A DNA stretch of 64,000 nucleotides from Marinilabilia rubra (GCF_003121985.1 NZ_QEWP01000005.1:1-64000), one strand, 5' to 3'. Numbered from the stretch's first letter, positions 46,984 through 56,480 are shown. Notes: a model not told the origin generated them from the sequence alone. Made by a program: numbers and translations.

Positions 46984-47439
46984 CTAAAAACTCTTCCTTG
47001 CACGGTCCATCTCCCGCCTGGTATCTTTTGCTTTAATGGTCTCCCGCTTATCGTGTTGTTTTTTACCCTTAGCCAGGCCTATTTCAAGCTTCGCAAAACC
47101 CCGGTCATTAATAAACATTCGAAGGGGTATAATGGTAAGACCTGATTCTTTGGTTTTTCTTTCCAACTTGTAAAGTTCCTTCTTGTTTAAGAGTAATTTA
47201 CGTTCCCTCTGGGGGGCATGATTGTTAAATGTTCCATAAAAATACTCAGAAATATTCATGCCCTTAAGCCACAGTTCCCCTCTCACAAAATAACAGAATG
47301 AATCTACCAGGGCGGCACGTCCCATTCGAATGGACTTAATCTCAGTTCCGGAAAGCTGGATGCCGGCTACAAACTTCTCCTGTATTTCATAATCGAAATA
47401 AGCTCTTTTATTCTTGATGTTTATGCGACTTGCCGACAT
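46984..47439 (-). CDS. smpB: SsrA-binding protein
   Basis: This 151-aa protein matches SmpB over its whole length: [20 protein letters not shown] at the start, [36 protein letters not shown] and [16 protein letters not shown] at the end. SmpB binds tmRNA and brings it to stalled ribosomes for trans-translation. The length is usual for Bacteroidota. The gene lies one base downstream of the Yip1-like membrane protein gene and is presumably co-transcribed with it. The ssrA gene is not visible in this window. Confidence 0.96.
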   Translation of the reverse strand: MSASRINIKNKRAYFDYEIQEKFVAGIQLSGTEIKSIRMGRAALVDSFCYFVRGELWLKGMNISEYFYGTFNNHAPQRERKLLLNKKELYKLERKTKESGLTIIPLRMFINDRGFAKLEIGLAKGKKQHDKRETIKAKDTRREMDRARKSF

Positions 47440-47440
47440 A

Positions 47441-48028
47441 TCATATAGTTAATAAATTCAACAATAAAATCTTAATTAAAAAGGGAATGCCCATCACCAA
47501 AACGCCTACAACAACCGAGAAAACAAATTTGCGGTGATGTACAGGTCCTGCTATATCCCTAACTCCCAGCCATGCCAGGTAAAAACTGTAAAAGGCCAGT
47601 ATGTAAATGAAAAATATTTCAGGTATCAGGGCTGTTACAAAAGAAATCACATACAAGGGTCCTGAACTATAAATAACCAGTTTGGCTGCTAACTCCCCTG
47701 AAACCACAAACTGAAAAAACTTCAGCAGTTTTGCCACAATATACCATGACAAAAACACAGCTCCAAGTAATGCCACAAAAACCAATATTGCTTTCTTCAT
47801 GGCCAACTCTAAAATGAACGCCTGTTGATTGATTAAATGCGACACAAATGTGGCAATCGTCACCAATCCGACAAGTGGAAGGGCAAAATTCCCCAACATA
47901 TCATTAAAAGTGGTGCTCTCGCGATGAATGCTCCTCCACTCCAACACAGGTGAAATCACAAAATTCCGTAATCTAACAACAAGGTTACGATAGAGTTCTC
48001 CCGTATTTTCAGGTTTCTTTGTAGACAT
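47441..48028 (-). CDS. Yip1-family integral membrane protein
   Basis: A 195-aa protein with about five hydrophobic segments (around 50-70, 75-105, 110-135, 135-155 and 168-192) and an N-terminal motif [16 protein letters not shown]. That motif resembles the start of the Yip1 domain, 'P...W..I..E'. The function of bacterial Yip1 proteins is not known. It is directly upstream of smpB with one base between them; this pairing may be only transcriptional. Confidence 0.75.
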   Translation of the reverse strand: MSTKKPENTGELYRNLVVRLRNFVISPVLEWRSIHRESTTFNDMLGNFALPLVGLVTIATFVSHLINQQAFILELAMKKAILVFVALLGAVFLSWYIVAKLLKFFQFVVSGELAAKLVIYSSGPLYVISFVTALIPEIFFIYILAFYSFYLAWLGVRDIAGPVHHRKFVFSVVVGVLVMGIPFLIKILLLNLLTI

Positions 48029-48163
48029 AAAGTTCCTCTAAAATCAAGATACAAAATTAAAAAATAAGGCACACCCTACAAATCACTTGGAATGCTTTGC
48101 AAAGAAAGGTTATCCTGACAAAAAAAAACGGTTGCTTTCCAATTAACAATACACCGTTATCCT

Positions 48164-48339
48164 GGCTCTAGTGTCAATTCAAGTGTAGAATTTCGGGTAA
48201 GCTGCCGCTATTTTTCACCTTGTGCAAATCAACAAAAAAGTAAGCATAGCCGTAGCTACGTGAGTCTTTTTTTGAGAAGCACAAGGTAGAAAGAGCAAGG
48301 CTTGGCCCGTCAGACTATGCTTGACTTGACACTCGAGCC
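48164..48339. repeat. 176-bp full-length imperfect hairpin element
   Basis: The outer arms GGCTCTAGTGTCAATTCAAG and, read inward from the right, GGCTCGAGTGTCAAGTCAAG match at 18 of 20 bases. Similarity continues inward through CGGG, AAGC, GCT, TTT and CCTTGTGC to about 62 bp per arm. A central AAAAAAG..TAGC / GCTA..CTTTTTT pairing also exists. It could be a MITE or a structured RNA; no second copy is in the window. Confidence 0.7.
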
Positions 48340-48599
48340 GTTATATTTTGTAAAAAGCTATAAATCAACTTTTTGGAATTACACGCATAACTACCTTAAA
48401 GCCCTGGTTATTTACATATTATAGCTTGTCTTAAATCTGACATCTAACGATCTATTGAATTGGCTGTAGTTTAGTTTTGCAATGATATTAACAATTAGGT
48501 TCTTTCTATAAATTACGTACCTTGTGAATGACACAAATAGGGCTAATCCATCAAGTCCCTGATAAGCTTGCCTGCCGGGAGGCAGGGGGCGAACTTAAA

Positions 48600-48627
48600 T
48601 AACCCCGGGGCAACTGTCCCGGGGTTA
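48600..48627. repeat. GC-rich hairpin upstream of miaA
   Basis: TAACCCCGGG and CCCGGGGTTA are exact inverted copies around GCAACTGT. No T run follows on either strand. A second small palindrome, CCTGCCGGGAGGCAGG, lies just before it near 48570. Confidence 0.65.
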
Positions 48628-48735
48628 AACATGCTCCCGGCACCGGGTCCCTGAAAGGGGCCAACTAATTACGAACAATGCAGGTTAAACCTTTTTTCTT
48701 AGATTTGAGAAATAAATACAACCGAGAGTCATACC

Positions 48736-49668
48736 ATGCAAAACAAAACACCATACAACCTTTTAGTGATAACCGGACCTACGGCCAGTGGCAAAACAAA
48801 ACTGGCAGCCCGAGTAGCCAAAAAAATAAACGGAGAAATAATCAGCGCCGACAGCCGGCAGGTATACCGACGTATGAATCTTGGTACAGGCAAAGATTAT
48901 GATGATTATCTAATCGATGACAAAGAAATCCCATATCACCTCATCGACCTAAAGGAGCCCGGATATAAATACAATGTGTACGAATATCAAAACGACTTTT
49001 TCAACATTTTTGACGACATTCATAAAAGAGACAAATTTCCTGTTATGTGCGGAGGAACGGGACTTTATATACAAGCTGTCCTGGACCAGTACAAAATGGT
49101 GCATGTGCCCCCTGACCGCGCCCTGAGGGAAAAGTTAAAAGACAAATCTCTTAAAGAACTGACAGACATTCTGGCCTCCTTTAAAAAGCTGCATAACACG
49201 ACGGATACCGACACCGTAAAACGTGCCATAAGAAGTATTGAAATAGAGACCTACTATCAAAACCACCCGGAGATTGAGGTGAAACTACCTGAAGTAAAAC
49301 CATTGCTGATAGGAGTCAGAATTGATCGCTCCCTGCGAAGAGAAAAAATAACCCGGCGGCTTAAGGAAAGATTAGATGAAGGCATGGTGGAAGAAGTTAA
49401 AGGCCTCATTAAAGAGGGTATTAAGCCTGAAGACTTGATTTACTACGGTCTTGAATACAAATTCCTTACTCAGCATGTAACAGGTGAGATCTCCTATAAT
49501 GAAATGTTTGAGAAATTAAACATTGCCATTCACCAGTTTGCCAAAAGGCAGATGACCTGGTTCAGAGGGATGGAGAGGAAAGGCCATAAAATCCATTGGA
49601 TAGATGCACGGGGTAACATTGAGGATAATGTGGCGGATATTGTCAGGATGCTAACAAAGACAGATTAA
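48736..49668 (+). CDS. miaA: tRNA dimethylallyltransferase
   Basis: A 310-aa enzyme that adds an isopentenyl group to A37 of tRNAs reading UNN codons. The P-loop GPTASGKTKL is at residues 13-22, the substrate-binding ISADSRQVYRRMNLGTGK near 38-55 and the family motif GGTGLYIQAVL near 98-108. The C-terminal QFAKRQMTWFRGM is typical. Length agrees with the family. It stands alone, preceded by a long structured intergenic region. Confidence 0.95.
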   Translation: MQNKTPYNLLVITGPTASGKTKLAARVAKKINGEIISADSRQVYRRMNLGTGKDYDDYLIDDKEIPYHLIDLKEPGYKYNVYEYQNDFFNIFDDIHKRDKFPVMCGGTGLYIQAVLDQYKMVHVPPDRALREKLKDKSLKELTDILASFKKLHNTTDTDTVKRAIRSIEIETYYQNHPEIEVKLPEVKPLLIGVRIDRSLRREKITRRLKERLDEGMVEEVKGLIKEGIKPEDLIYYGLEYKFLTQHVTGEISYNEMFEKLNIAIHQFAKRQMTWFRGMERKGHKIHWIDARGNIEDNVADIVRMLTKTD

Positions 49669-50046
49669 TTAGTCAGAAGTTGTAAAAAGCCAAACCGATT
49701 ATTATTGAACATTCATTATTCTTTCGGCTGTAGTTTAATTTTGTGTTGTTAAAAACCGGGGTTCATTTTTTCACCACATCCATATATCCATTCCCCTAAA
49801 ACAAGCCAATGATAAATAAAAAACCACTCAAATCCTTTTCACAACACACTGTCCCAGCATAATAATCAAGCACTTACCTCAACAGCACCACTCAAGTATC
49901 TTTAACAATAAGAAAGGCTAGTTAAGTCTAATTACTCAGTCAAAACGGCCATAAGTCAGGGATTATTAAACTTTCATCAAAGATTTAGTCACTTTTTTCA
50001 TTTTTTCACGTACAACAACTTAATCTGAATTTAAGAAATTTCGCAA
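49669..50046. other. Intergenic region, little recognised
   Basis: About 380 bp of AT-rich sequence. GGCTGTAGTTTAATTTTG at 49726-49743 contains TAATTTTG, a TAnnTTTG match, and is nearly the same as a stretch at 48463-48480. No RNA gene or terminator is clear. Confidence 0.4.
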
Positions 50047-51483
50047 ATGGATAATATCCACGACTATATAAGCAGAATTACAAATCTGGCCAATCGTAAT
50101 AAGGAACTCAACGATCAGCTTCAAAATCTTGTTGGCAGGTATTCCGTTATTCAGAAACAAAACGAAAAGTACAACGAGCTTTTATCAAAGTTTTCAGATA
50201 CCAAGCCGAACCATTACAAAGATTTATTTGAAAAAAAGCCGGAGAAAAAAGTTGAACATCTTCGGACTGTTTCATTGCTTTATCTTTCCATCGGTGGATT
50301 TGAAGCGTTAAATCATGTTTCTGAAAAATCGGAAATGATAGATGTTCTGGATGAAATCTATATAACCATTGACAGGATTGCTACAGAATATAACATTTCA
50401 AAGATCAAAAGTTTTGGCGATAACATCATTTTTGCTGCAGGTTTAAACAACGAGCACCGCACCAATCCGATAAACATCACAATGGCTGCGAACAAGATGC
50501 TGGCAACGGTGAAGAGCATCTGCAAAAACCACCCCTCAGCCCCGCCCTGGACAGTAAAGATGGGCATTCACACAGGGCCTGTACTGGCAATTGACTCCTG
50601 CACAAGCCACAATCCTTATTCTATTTCAGGCGACAGCATTAATGTCACCTGTCGATTGGGCGAGGCCTGCCCTCCGGGTGAAATCAACATGTCTGAGATG
50701 ACCTACGAACTGGTGAAGGAATTTTTTGATATTTCGCAGTTAGGCGCTATGCCCGTAAAGTACAAAGGCGAAATGAACATGTACCTGGTAAATGGGTTGA
50801 GAGGCGAATTGCACCACAAGGAAGATCGTTTTAGAAGCAACGAAAAGTTTGATGTCAGATATGGCCAGATCCAATTTATGGACATACAGGAAAAAATACT
50901 GGATCTTTTGGAAAATAACCTGCCTGATAACCTCTACTACCACAACGTAAAACACACCGTTGATGTTGTTACAGAAGTAGAATTGATTGGCTGGGCAGAA
51001 GGCCTTAATGAGGAAGAAGTATTGCTCCTGAAGATTGCAGCCCTCTTCCATGATGCCGGTCACATTGTGGATTATAAGTACCATGAACACCAGGGAGCAC
51101 TGCTCGCCCGACAAATTCTTCCAAGGTACAATGTACGACAAGATCACATTGATACCGTCTGCCGATTAATAATGGCTACTAAGTTACCACCTCAACCAAA
51201 AGATAAAATGGAAGAGGTAATGTGCGATTCAGATCTTGATTATCTCGGAAGAACTGACTTCATTCCTGTTTCCAATACGCTTTACAGCGAATTAAAAGAA
51301 CGTCAAATGGTTAGCTCATGGCACGATTGGAACAAGATGCAGCTGAACTTTATCAAGCAACACCAGTATTTCACCAAAACAGCCAGAAATCTCAGGGAAG
51401 TAAACAAACAACACCAAATTGAAAGACTAAGACATTTACTTGAAGAACTTAATGTCAAGGTAGATATTTCAATAGATCGTTAG
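50047..51483 (+). CDS. Degenerate class III cyclase domain fused to an HD domain
   Basis: A 478-aa soluble protein. Residues ~8-50 are a coiled coil. Residues ~72-260 resemble a class III nucleotide cyclase: the second metal Asp is kept (SFGDN, D125), as are MGIHTGPVLA and YSISGDSINVTCRLGEA. The first metal-binding Asp, expected in 'x-D-I-x-G-F', is Ser81 (LLYLSIGGF), so catalysis is doubtful. Residues ~295-410 form an HD hydrolase domain with HNVKHT, FHDAGH, HEHQG and the later CDSDLDYLG. The HD metal ligands appear complete, so phosphohydrolase activity on a nucleotide is plausible with the cyclase part acting as a sensor. Cyclic-nucleotide turnover is inference. It is a single-gene unit bounded by repeats. 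Confidence 0.8.
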   Translation: MDNIHDYISRITNLANRNKELNDQLQNLVGRYSVIQKQNEKYNELLSKFSDTKPNHYKDLFEKKPEKKVEHLRTVSLLYLSIGGFEALNHVSEKSEMIDVLDEIYITIDRIATEYNISKIKSFGDNIIFAAGLNNEHRTNPINITMAANKMLATVKSICKNHPSAPPWTVKMGIHTGPVLAIDSCTSHNPYSISGDSINVTCRLGEACPPGEINMSEMTYELVKEFFDISQLGAMPVKYKGEMNMYLVNGLRGELHHKEDRFRSNEKFDVRYGQIQFMDIQEKILDLLENNLPDNLYYHNVKHTVDVVTEVELIGWAEGLNEEEVLLLKIAALFHDAGHIVDYKYHEHQGALLARQILPRYNVRQDHIDTVCRLIMATKLPPQPKDKMEEVMCDSDLDYLGRTDFIPVSNTLYSELKERQMVSSWHDWNKMQLNFIKQHQYFTKTARNLREVNKQHQIERLRHLLEELNVKVDISIDR

Positions 51484-51631
51484 ATTTTTAGACACCTGTC
51501 TGACGACAGTCAGGAAAGATGTAAGATGATTCGTAAAATATTGATATTCTAAATCCTGACAAACAAATACTTTTAAATGCAAACTATTGATTTGCGGTGC
51601 ATTGCAAAAGCTTTAGGCTGTAGTGTAAAAT
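51484..51631. other. Downstream spacer with a small palindrome
   Basis: CCTGTCTGACGACAGTCAGG just after the stop is a small palindrome. The phrase TTAGACACCTG...CAGTC recurs at 54922-54950 after the flavoenzyme gene, so it is probably a short dispersed repeat, not a gene-specific terminator. Confidence 0.5.
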
Positions 51632-51866
51632 AGGGACTGCTGAAAAAGTCAAAAGGGCAAAATTTACAAGCCGCCCAATCGAAGGAGTATTGAAATACTT
51701 CGAGATTCGGGCGGTGCAGTAAATTTTGTTCTTTTGATTAGCTGTTTTTTTATGATTAAGTGCAAAGAAATTCGAGTTTGAAGTGGAATAACCTTGCACT
51801 TAGGAGTTTGTTGATATGATTTAAAGTTTTAAACGCTAATAAAGTAGGCGTTTTTCAGCGCTCCCT
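51632..51866 (-). mobile_element. 235-bp MITE-like element, copy 2 (inverted)
   Basis: The reverse complement matches copy 1 at 42020-42254 with only about three base differences over 235 bp. Both sides are flanked by AAAAT, which looks like a target duplication, so transposition is more likely than simple duplication. Ends are AGGGA and TCCCT with CTGAAAAA-type inverted repeats. Confidence 0.82.
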
Positions 51867-51879
51867 AAAATAGCAATTT

Positions 51880-52045
51880 CTCCATGTGCTGCCACTCCAC
51901 GGTTTCTCCGCTTGCCACACACTTTTACAGGGGTAATTAGCGACATTGCCCCGTTCCTGCCGCCCTGATAACGTTTCAGGCTTCTGGTGCAATGCATTAC
52001 CGGGTGCAATCCATTCCGGTCTTCAATCTCTTTCACAACAATTCA
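51880..52045 (-). other. GC-richer fragment of unknown origin beside the MITE
   Basis: A 66-codon minus-strand frame (51836-52036) reads MHCTRSLKRYQGGRNGAMSL and VKVCGKRRNRGVAAHG and then runs into the MITE. Base composition is higher in GC than the surroundings. It may be a remnant of a larger conserved sequence; I do not recognise it and do not call it a gene. Confidence 0.35.
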
Positions 52046-52226
52046 ACCGTTAAAAAATAATTTCTAACTTTGGCTTTGCATTACATAAACTAAGCGGTTT
52101 TAAAATCCGCCCCGGCAGCGTTTCTTTTTCAGTTATCTGACTATTTACGCTGTTTTAGACCAATGTCAAAGAACAAATAAACATCTGTTTTTCAAGACAC
52201 TAAATAGTTCAGCATAACTCAAAAAA

Positions 52227-53870
52227 ATGACACGTATGAAAAGGTTGTTTCTGTTTTTCATTGCTTTACACGCAATAACTTCCTGTCAGACAAACCAAAA
52301 AACCTATACCGCCTCGGCACCCGACATAAAAGAAAAAGTGGAGGCTTATCAATCTTTTAAACTGACTTCAAATCTGGACAGTCTTTCACCCAATCAGAAA
52401 AAAATGCTGCCCTTGCTTTTTGATGTTGCCGATATAATGGACAATCTCTTTTGGCAACAATCCTGGGGAAACAAAAAGTCCTTACTGCGCAAGATTGACA
52501 ACCAACATCTTAAAGAATACACCAGGATTAACTACGGCCCATGGGACCGGTTAAACGACAACAAGCCCTTTATCAAAGAGATAGGTCCTAAACCTGAAGG
52601 AGCAGGTTTTTATCCTGTCGATATGCAAAAAGAGGAATTTGAAGAATTTGAAAACCATAATAAAAACAGTCAATACACCATCCTGGAACGTGACAAAGAA
52701 GGTAAGCTTCTGGTAGTACCCTATCACGAGAAATGGAAGAAAGAGCTTCAACAAGCTGCAGAACTATTAAATCAGGCTGCAGAACTGGCCGAAAACAGTG
52801 ACTTCAAAAAATATTTGACAGAACGAGCCAAAGCTCTCACAACCAGCGATTACTACAAAAGCGACATGCAATGGATGGACATGAAAGACAATGAAATCGA
52901 CTTCGTTGTTGGTCCTATCGAAACCTATGAGGATGGTTTAATGGGGATTAAAACAGCTTTTGAAGCATACATTCTCATTAAGGACATGAAATGGTCTGAA
53001 CAATTAAAACGCTTTGCCGCTCTTCTCCCTGAAATTCAATCCAACCTTCCCGTTGATGAAGCCTACAAAGCAGAGAAACCGGGAAGTGACTCAGACCTGG
53101 GTGTTTACGATGCCATTTATTATGCAGGTGACTGCAATGCCGCAAGTAAAACCATTGCCATCAACCTGCCCAATGATCCGGATGTACAGATGAAAAAAGG
53201 AAGCCGCAAACTTCAGCTAAAAAACAGCATGCGGGCCAAGTTTGAAAACATTCTCGTTCCTATCAGTGAGATACTGATTGATACTTCTCAACGTCAATAC
53301 ATCGATTTCGACGCTTTCTTTGAGAACACCATGTTTCACGAAGTTGCTCATGGTCTTGGAATAAAAGAAACCCTTGACGGGAAAGGAACCGTGAGGGAAG
53401 CTCTTAAAGAAACAGCATCAGCTATTGAAGAAAGTAAAGCCGATATTTTAGGACTTTACATTGTTACCCAGCTTGCAGAAAACGGGGAACTTAAAAATAA
53501 AGATCTTATGACCAACTATGTTACCTTCATGGCAGGTATCTTCAGGTCAGTTCGCTTTGGTGCAGGTAGTGCTCACGGACAATCCAATATGATACGGTTT
53601 AACTACTTCCTGGAAAAGGATGCCTTTTCACGCGATGATGAATCGGGAACTTACAAGATCAACTTTGATAAGATGAAGCAGGCTATGAATGAGCTTTCTA
53701 ATGAAATCCTGGTTCTTCAGGGCGATGGAAATTACGGGAAGGCCAAAGAAATGATAGAAAAGCTGGGCATCATCAATGCTGATCTCCGGTCAGATCTGGA
53801 TCGGGTAAACGAAGCCGGCATTCCCGTGGATATTGTTTTTGAACAAGGACCCGAAGTATTGGGTTTATAG
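52227..53870 (+). CDS. Lipoprotein zinc peptidase, dipeptidyl-peptidase III (M49)-like
   Basis: A 547-aa protein with a lipoprotein signal (FFIALHAITSC, acylated Cys20). It is probably attached to the periplasmic or outer membrane side. The metal site is HEVAH at residues 371-375 followed about 30 residues later by EESKAD, which supplies the third ligand. Classical M49 enzymes have HELLGH and EECRAE; here the first motif has five residues with HExxH spacing, as in the divergent Bacteroidota group annotated as Zn-dependent hydrolases. Peptide hydrolysis is inferred. A second ATG (MKRLF) three codons in could also be the start. A terminator follows at 53895-53935. Confidence 0.82.
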   Translation: MTRMKRLFLFFIALHAITSCQTNQKTYTASAPDIKEKVEAYQSFKLTSNLDSLSPNQKKMLPLLFDVADIMDNLFWQQSWGNKKSLLRKIDNQHLKEYTRINYGPWDRLNDNKPFIKEIGPKPEGAGFYPVDMQKEEFEEFENHNKNSQYTILERDKEGKLLVVPYHEKWKKELQQAAELLNQAAELAENSDFKKYLTERAKALTTSDYYKSDMQWMDMKDNEIDFVVGPIETYEDGLMGIKTAFEAYILIKDMKWSEQLKRFAALLPEIQSNLPVDEAYKAEKPGSDSDLGVYDAIYYAGDCNAASKTIAINLPNDPDVQMKKGSRKLQLKNSMRAKFENILVPISEILIDTSQRQYIDFDAFFENTMFHEVAHGLGIKETLDGKGTVREALKETASAIEESKADILGLYIVTQLAENGELKNKDLMTNYVTFMAGIFRSVRFGAGSAHGQSNMIRFNYFLEKDAFSRDDESGTYKINFDKMKQAMNELSNEILVLQGDGNYGKAKEMIEKLGIINADLRSDLDRVNEAGIPVDIVFEQGPEVLGL

Positions 53871-53894
53871 AATTAGCACACTAAACATTAATCA

Positions 53895-53935
53895 AAACCT
53901 GTTGATCTTTGAATTTCAAAGTCAGCAGGTTTTTT
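53895..53935 (+). terminator. Rho-independent terminator after the M49-like gene
   Basis: AAACCTGTTGATCTTTGAA pairs with TTTCAAAGTCAGCAGGTTT with one small bulge and is followed by TTTT. Confidence 0.8.
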
Positions 53936-53952
53936 GCAAAATAGAATAATAC

Positions 53953-54903
53953 ATGGAAAAACTATTTCCCGATAATTCCGTTTCAAAACTTTTCAACATA
54001 GAATACCCTCTTATTCAGGGAGGAATGGTATGGTGCAGTGGCTGGAAGCTGGCCTCTGCGGTAAGCAATAATGGCGGACTTGGCCTTCTGGGCTCCGGAA
54101 GCATGTATCCGGAGGTATTGCGTGAGCACATTCAAAAAATGAAAAAAGCAACCACCCGGCCCTGGGGCGTAAATGTTCCACTGCTTTATCCGGACATCGA
54201 TGCCATAATGAAGATTATTGTGGAAGAAGATGTAAAGATCGTATTCACCTCGGCAGGCAGCCCTGCAAAATGGACCGGCTTTTTAAAAGAACATGGCATT
54301 CAGGTCGCCCATGTCATTGCCAATTCACGCTTTGCAAAAAAATGCGAAGACGCCGGAGTGGATGCAATTGTTGCAGAAGGCTTTGAAGCAGGTGGCCATG
54401 AAGGACGGGAAGAAACAACCACATTCTCACTGATTCCCCTGGTAAGAAGAATGACCTCCCTCCCGCTCATTGCCGCCGGAGGCATTGGTTCAGGTCAACA
54501 CATACTGGCGGCCCGGGCACTTGGTGCAGATGGCGTACAAATTGGGTCCCGCTTTGCCCTATCAGAAGAATCTTCGGCCCATCAGGCATTTAAAGAACAT
54601 GCGGCCGCTGCCAAAGAAGGAGACACCATGCTCACCTTAAAACAACTGGCTCCTGTCCGGTTAATGAAAAACCACTTCTTCAAACTTATTGAACAAGCAC
54701 AATTACGAGGCGCTTCTGCTGAAGAACTCAAAGAACTTTTAGGCCGGGGAAGGGCAAAAAAGGGAATTTTTGAAGGAGATCTGGATGAAGGGGAGCTCGA
54801 AATCGGACAGGTTTCAGCACTCATTGAAGAAGTAAAACCTGTCAACGAAATTTTCGACGCATTACTTGCTGAATACCGGGAAACAAAAAAAAGAATCCTT
54901 TAA
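53953..54903 (+). CDS. Nitronate monooxygenase / FabK-like flavin oxidoreductase
   Basis: A 316-aa TIM-barrel FMN enzyme. Recognisable parts are FNIEYPLIQGGM at the N-terminus, the glycine-rich NNGGLGLLGSG, GVNVPLLYP, VAEGFEAGGHEGR (phosphate and substrate region) and PLIAAGGIGSGQ with GADGVQIGSRF (FMN-binding). The family includes 2-nitropropane dioxygenases and the enoyl-ACP reductase FabK. Sequence alone does not separate them here. It sits downstream of a terminator and upstream of a 320-bp gap, so it is probably monocistronic. Confidence 0.85.
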   Translation: MEKLFPDNSVSKLFNIEYPLIQGGMVWCSGWKLASAVSNNGGLGLLGSGSMYPEVLREHIQKMKKATTRPWGVNVPLLYPDIDAIMKIIVEEDVKIVFTSAGSPAKWTGFLKEHGIQVAHVIANSRFAKKCEDAGVDAIVAEGFEAGGHEGREETTTFSLIPLVRRMTSLPLIAAGGIGSGQHILAARALGADGVQIGSRFALSEESSAHQAFKEHAAAAKEGDTMLTLKQLAPVRLMKNHFFKLIEQAQLRGASAEELKELLGRGRAKKGIFEGDLDEGELEIGQVSALIEEVKPVNEIFDALLAEYRETKKRIL

Positions 54904-55223
54904 TCAACGGATCGTTAAGCCTTTAGACACCTGCCTGACAGCAGTCCGGTTAGATAAAAGTAGCCCAGCCGCGCGGAAGCCGGAAGCTGGAAGCTGGAAG
55001 TTAGAAGCTGGAAACATTCGAATATAAGAAATTTTGATTCTTTTTGCGGCATATTTAAAAAACTAAGAAAATTATAAAAAACACATTTTAAATGGTTTAA
55101 TGATTTTACTTAGATAAAAAATAAATTGCATAATAGTGAAAATCTGCGTTTTTACTCAAGCAAAAACGAACACACAAGCAACTGATTACAAATTTATTAC
55201 AAAAGCCCAATAAAGTACTATTA
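54904..55223. other. Intergenic region with simple repeats
   Basis: At 54966-55012 a 7-bp unit, GGAAGCT or a variant, is repeated about six times (GGAAGCCGGAAGCTGGAAGC). Before it lies a short dispersed repeat shared with 51488-51515. The rest is AT-rich and probably carries the promoter of the M16 gene pair. Confidence 0.6.
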
Positions 55224-56480
55224 ATGATAGAATATAAAAAACATACATTAAAAAACGGCCTGAGGGTGGTCGTTCACCGTGATAGAACCACACCTATGGT
55301 TGCTGTCAATGTCCTTTATGATGTGGGTGCAAGAGATGAGACCCCTGATAAAACAGGCTTTGCACATCTATTTGAACACCTCATGTTTGGGGGCACCAAA
55401 AGCATTCCTTCTTTCGATGGGCCGGTACAGCAAGTTGGCGGGGAAAACAATGCATGGACAAGCAATGATTTCACCAATTATTACGTAACCGTTCCTGCCA
55501 TAAACGTTGAAACCGCTTTTTGGCTTGAAGCAGACAGGATGAACGAGCTCGACTTCTCAGAAAAAAGCCTGGATGTTCAGCGCAAAGTCGTAATAGAGGA
55601 ATTCAAACAACGTTACCTTAATCAACCTTACGGAGATATACCTCTCTTAATAAGAGATCTTGCTTACAAAGTTCATCCTTACAGGTGGCCTACTATTGGC
55701 AAGGATATTTCCCACATTCAAAATGCTGCACTGACAGATGTCAAAGATTTCTTTTACAAGCATTATGCCCCAAACAATGCAGTATTAACAGTTGCCGGGA
55801 ATGTAGATCCGGACCACATTTTCAAGCTTGCTGAAAAATGGTTTGGCTCTATTCCCCGACGAGATGTGCCTCAAAGAGACCTGCCTCAGGAACCACCACA
55901 GAAGGAAGCAAGGTTTTTGACGGTAGAGCGGGATGTTCCGGCACCCTATATACAAATGGTTTTCCATAATGGCCGGCGCACCGATGCCGATTTTTACGCC
56001 AACGATCTTTTATCAGATCTTTTTGCCAATGGCCAATCCGCCCGGTTATTCCAATCACTCATCAAAGAACAGAGGCTTTTTTCTGATGTAAATGCCTATG
56101 TTGCCGGTGACCGTGATCCGGGATTATTCACCATCACAGGACGATTAATGCCACAAGTCCGGATGGACAAAGCAGAGGCAGCTATTAAAAATGAGTTAAC
56201 CCGGATGGTCAATGAAGGCCCTTCAGATTATGAACTTCAGAAGGTAAAAAACAAAGTAGTTTCAAACCTTATTTTCGGAGAAATTCATTATCTCAACAAA
56301 GCAATGAACCTATCTCAGTTTGAACTTCTGGGAAATATTGAAAAAATAAATCAGGAACCGGAACAGTACCGTGCTGTTACCCCCAACGAGATTATTTCAG
56401 TAGCCGAATCTGTTTTTGTACCGGAAAACTGTTCCACTTTATATTATCTCCCGGGCAAGCCAAATACAAACAAAGCATAA
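55224..56480 (+). CDS. M16 family zinc peptidase, catalytic member
   Basis: A 418-aa peptidase of the pitrilysin/processing-peptidase family. The inverted zinc motif HLFEH is at residues 48-52, with the third ligand Glu near residue 125 (VVIEEFKQR). The second half lacks a zinc site, as usual. There is no signal peptide, so it seems cytoplasmic. It is followed after 10 bp by a second M16 gene without the zinc motif; such neighbouring pairs typically form a heterodimer with one active and one inactive subunit. Start at ATG 55224. Confidence 0.92.
   Translation: MIEYKKHTLKNGLRVVVHRDRTTPMVAVNVLYDVGARDETPDKTGFAHLFEHLMFGGTKSIPSFDGPVQQVGGENNAWTSNDFTNYYVTVPAINVETAFWLEADRMNELDFSEKSLDVQRKVVIEEFKQRYLNQPYGDIPLLIRDLAYKVHPYRWPTIGKDISHIQNAALTDVKDFFYKHYAPNNAVLTVAGNVDPDHIFKLAEKWFGSIPRRDVPQRDLPQEPPQKEARFLTVERDVPAPYIQMVFHNGRRTDADFYANDLLSDLFANGQSARLFQSLIKEQRLFSDVNAYVAGDRDPGLFTITGRLMPQVRMDKAEAAIKNELTRMVNEGPSDYELQKVKNKVVSNLIFGEIHYLNKAMNLSQFELLGNIEKINQEPEQYRAVTPNEIISVAESVFVPENCSTLYYLPGKPNTNKA

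Larger units (their letters stand above)
48029..48735. other. Long intergenic region with two structured elements
   Basis: No gene is visible in about 700 bp between two divergent transcription units. It contains the 176-bp hairpin at 48164-48339 and a GC-rich hairpin at 48600-48627. GGCTGTAGTTTAGTTTTG at 48463-48480 includes TAGTTTTG, a possible -7 box, and resembles GGCTGTAGTTTAATTTTG at 49726-49743. Confidence 0.55.
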
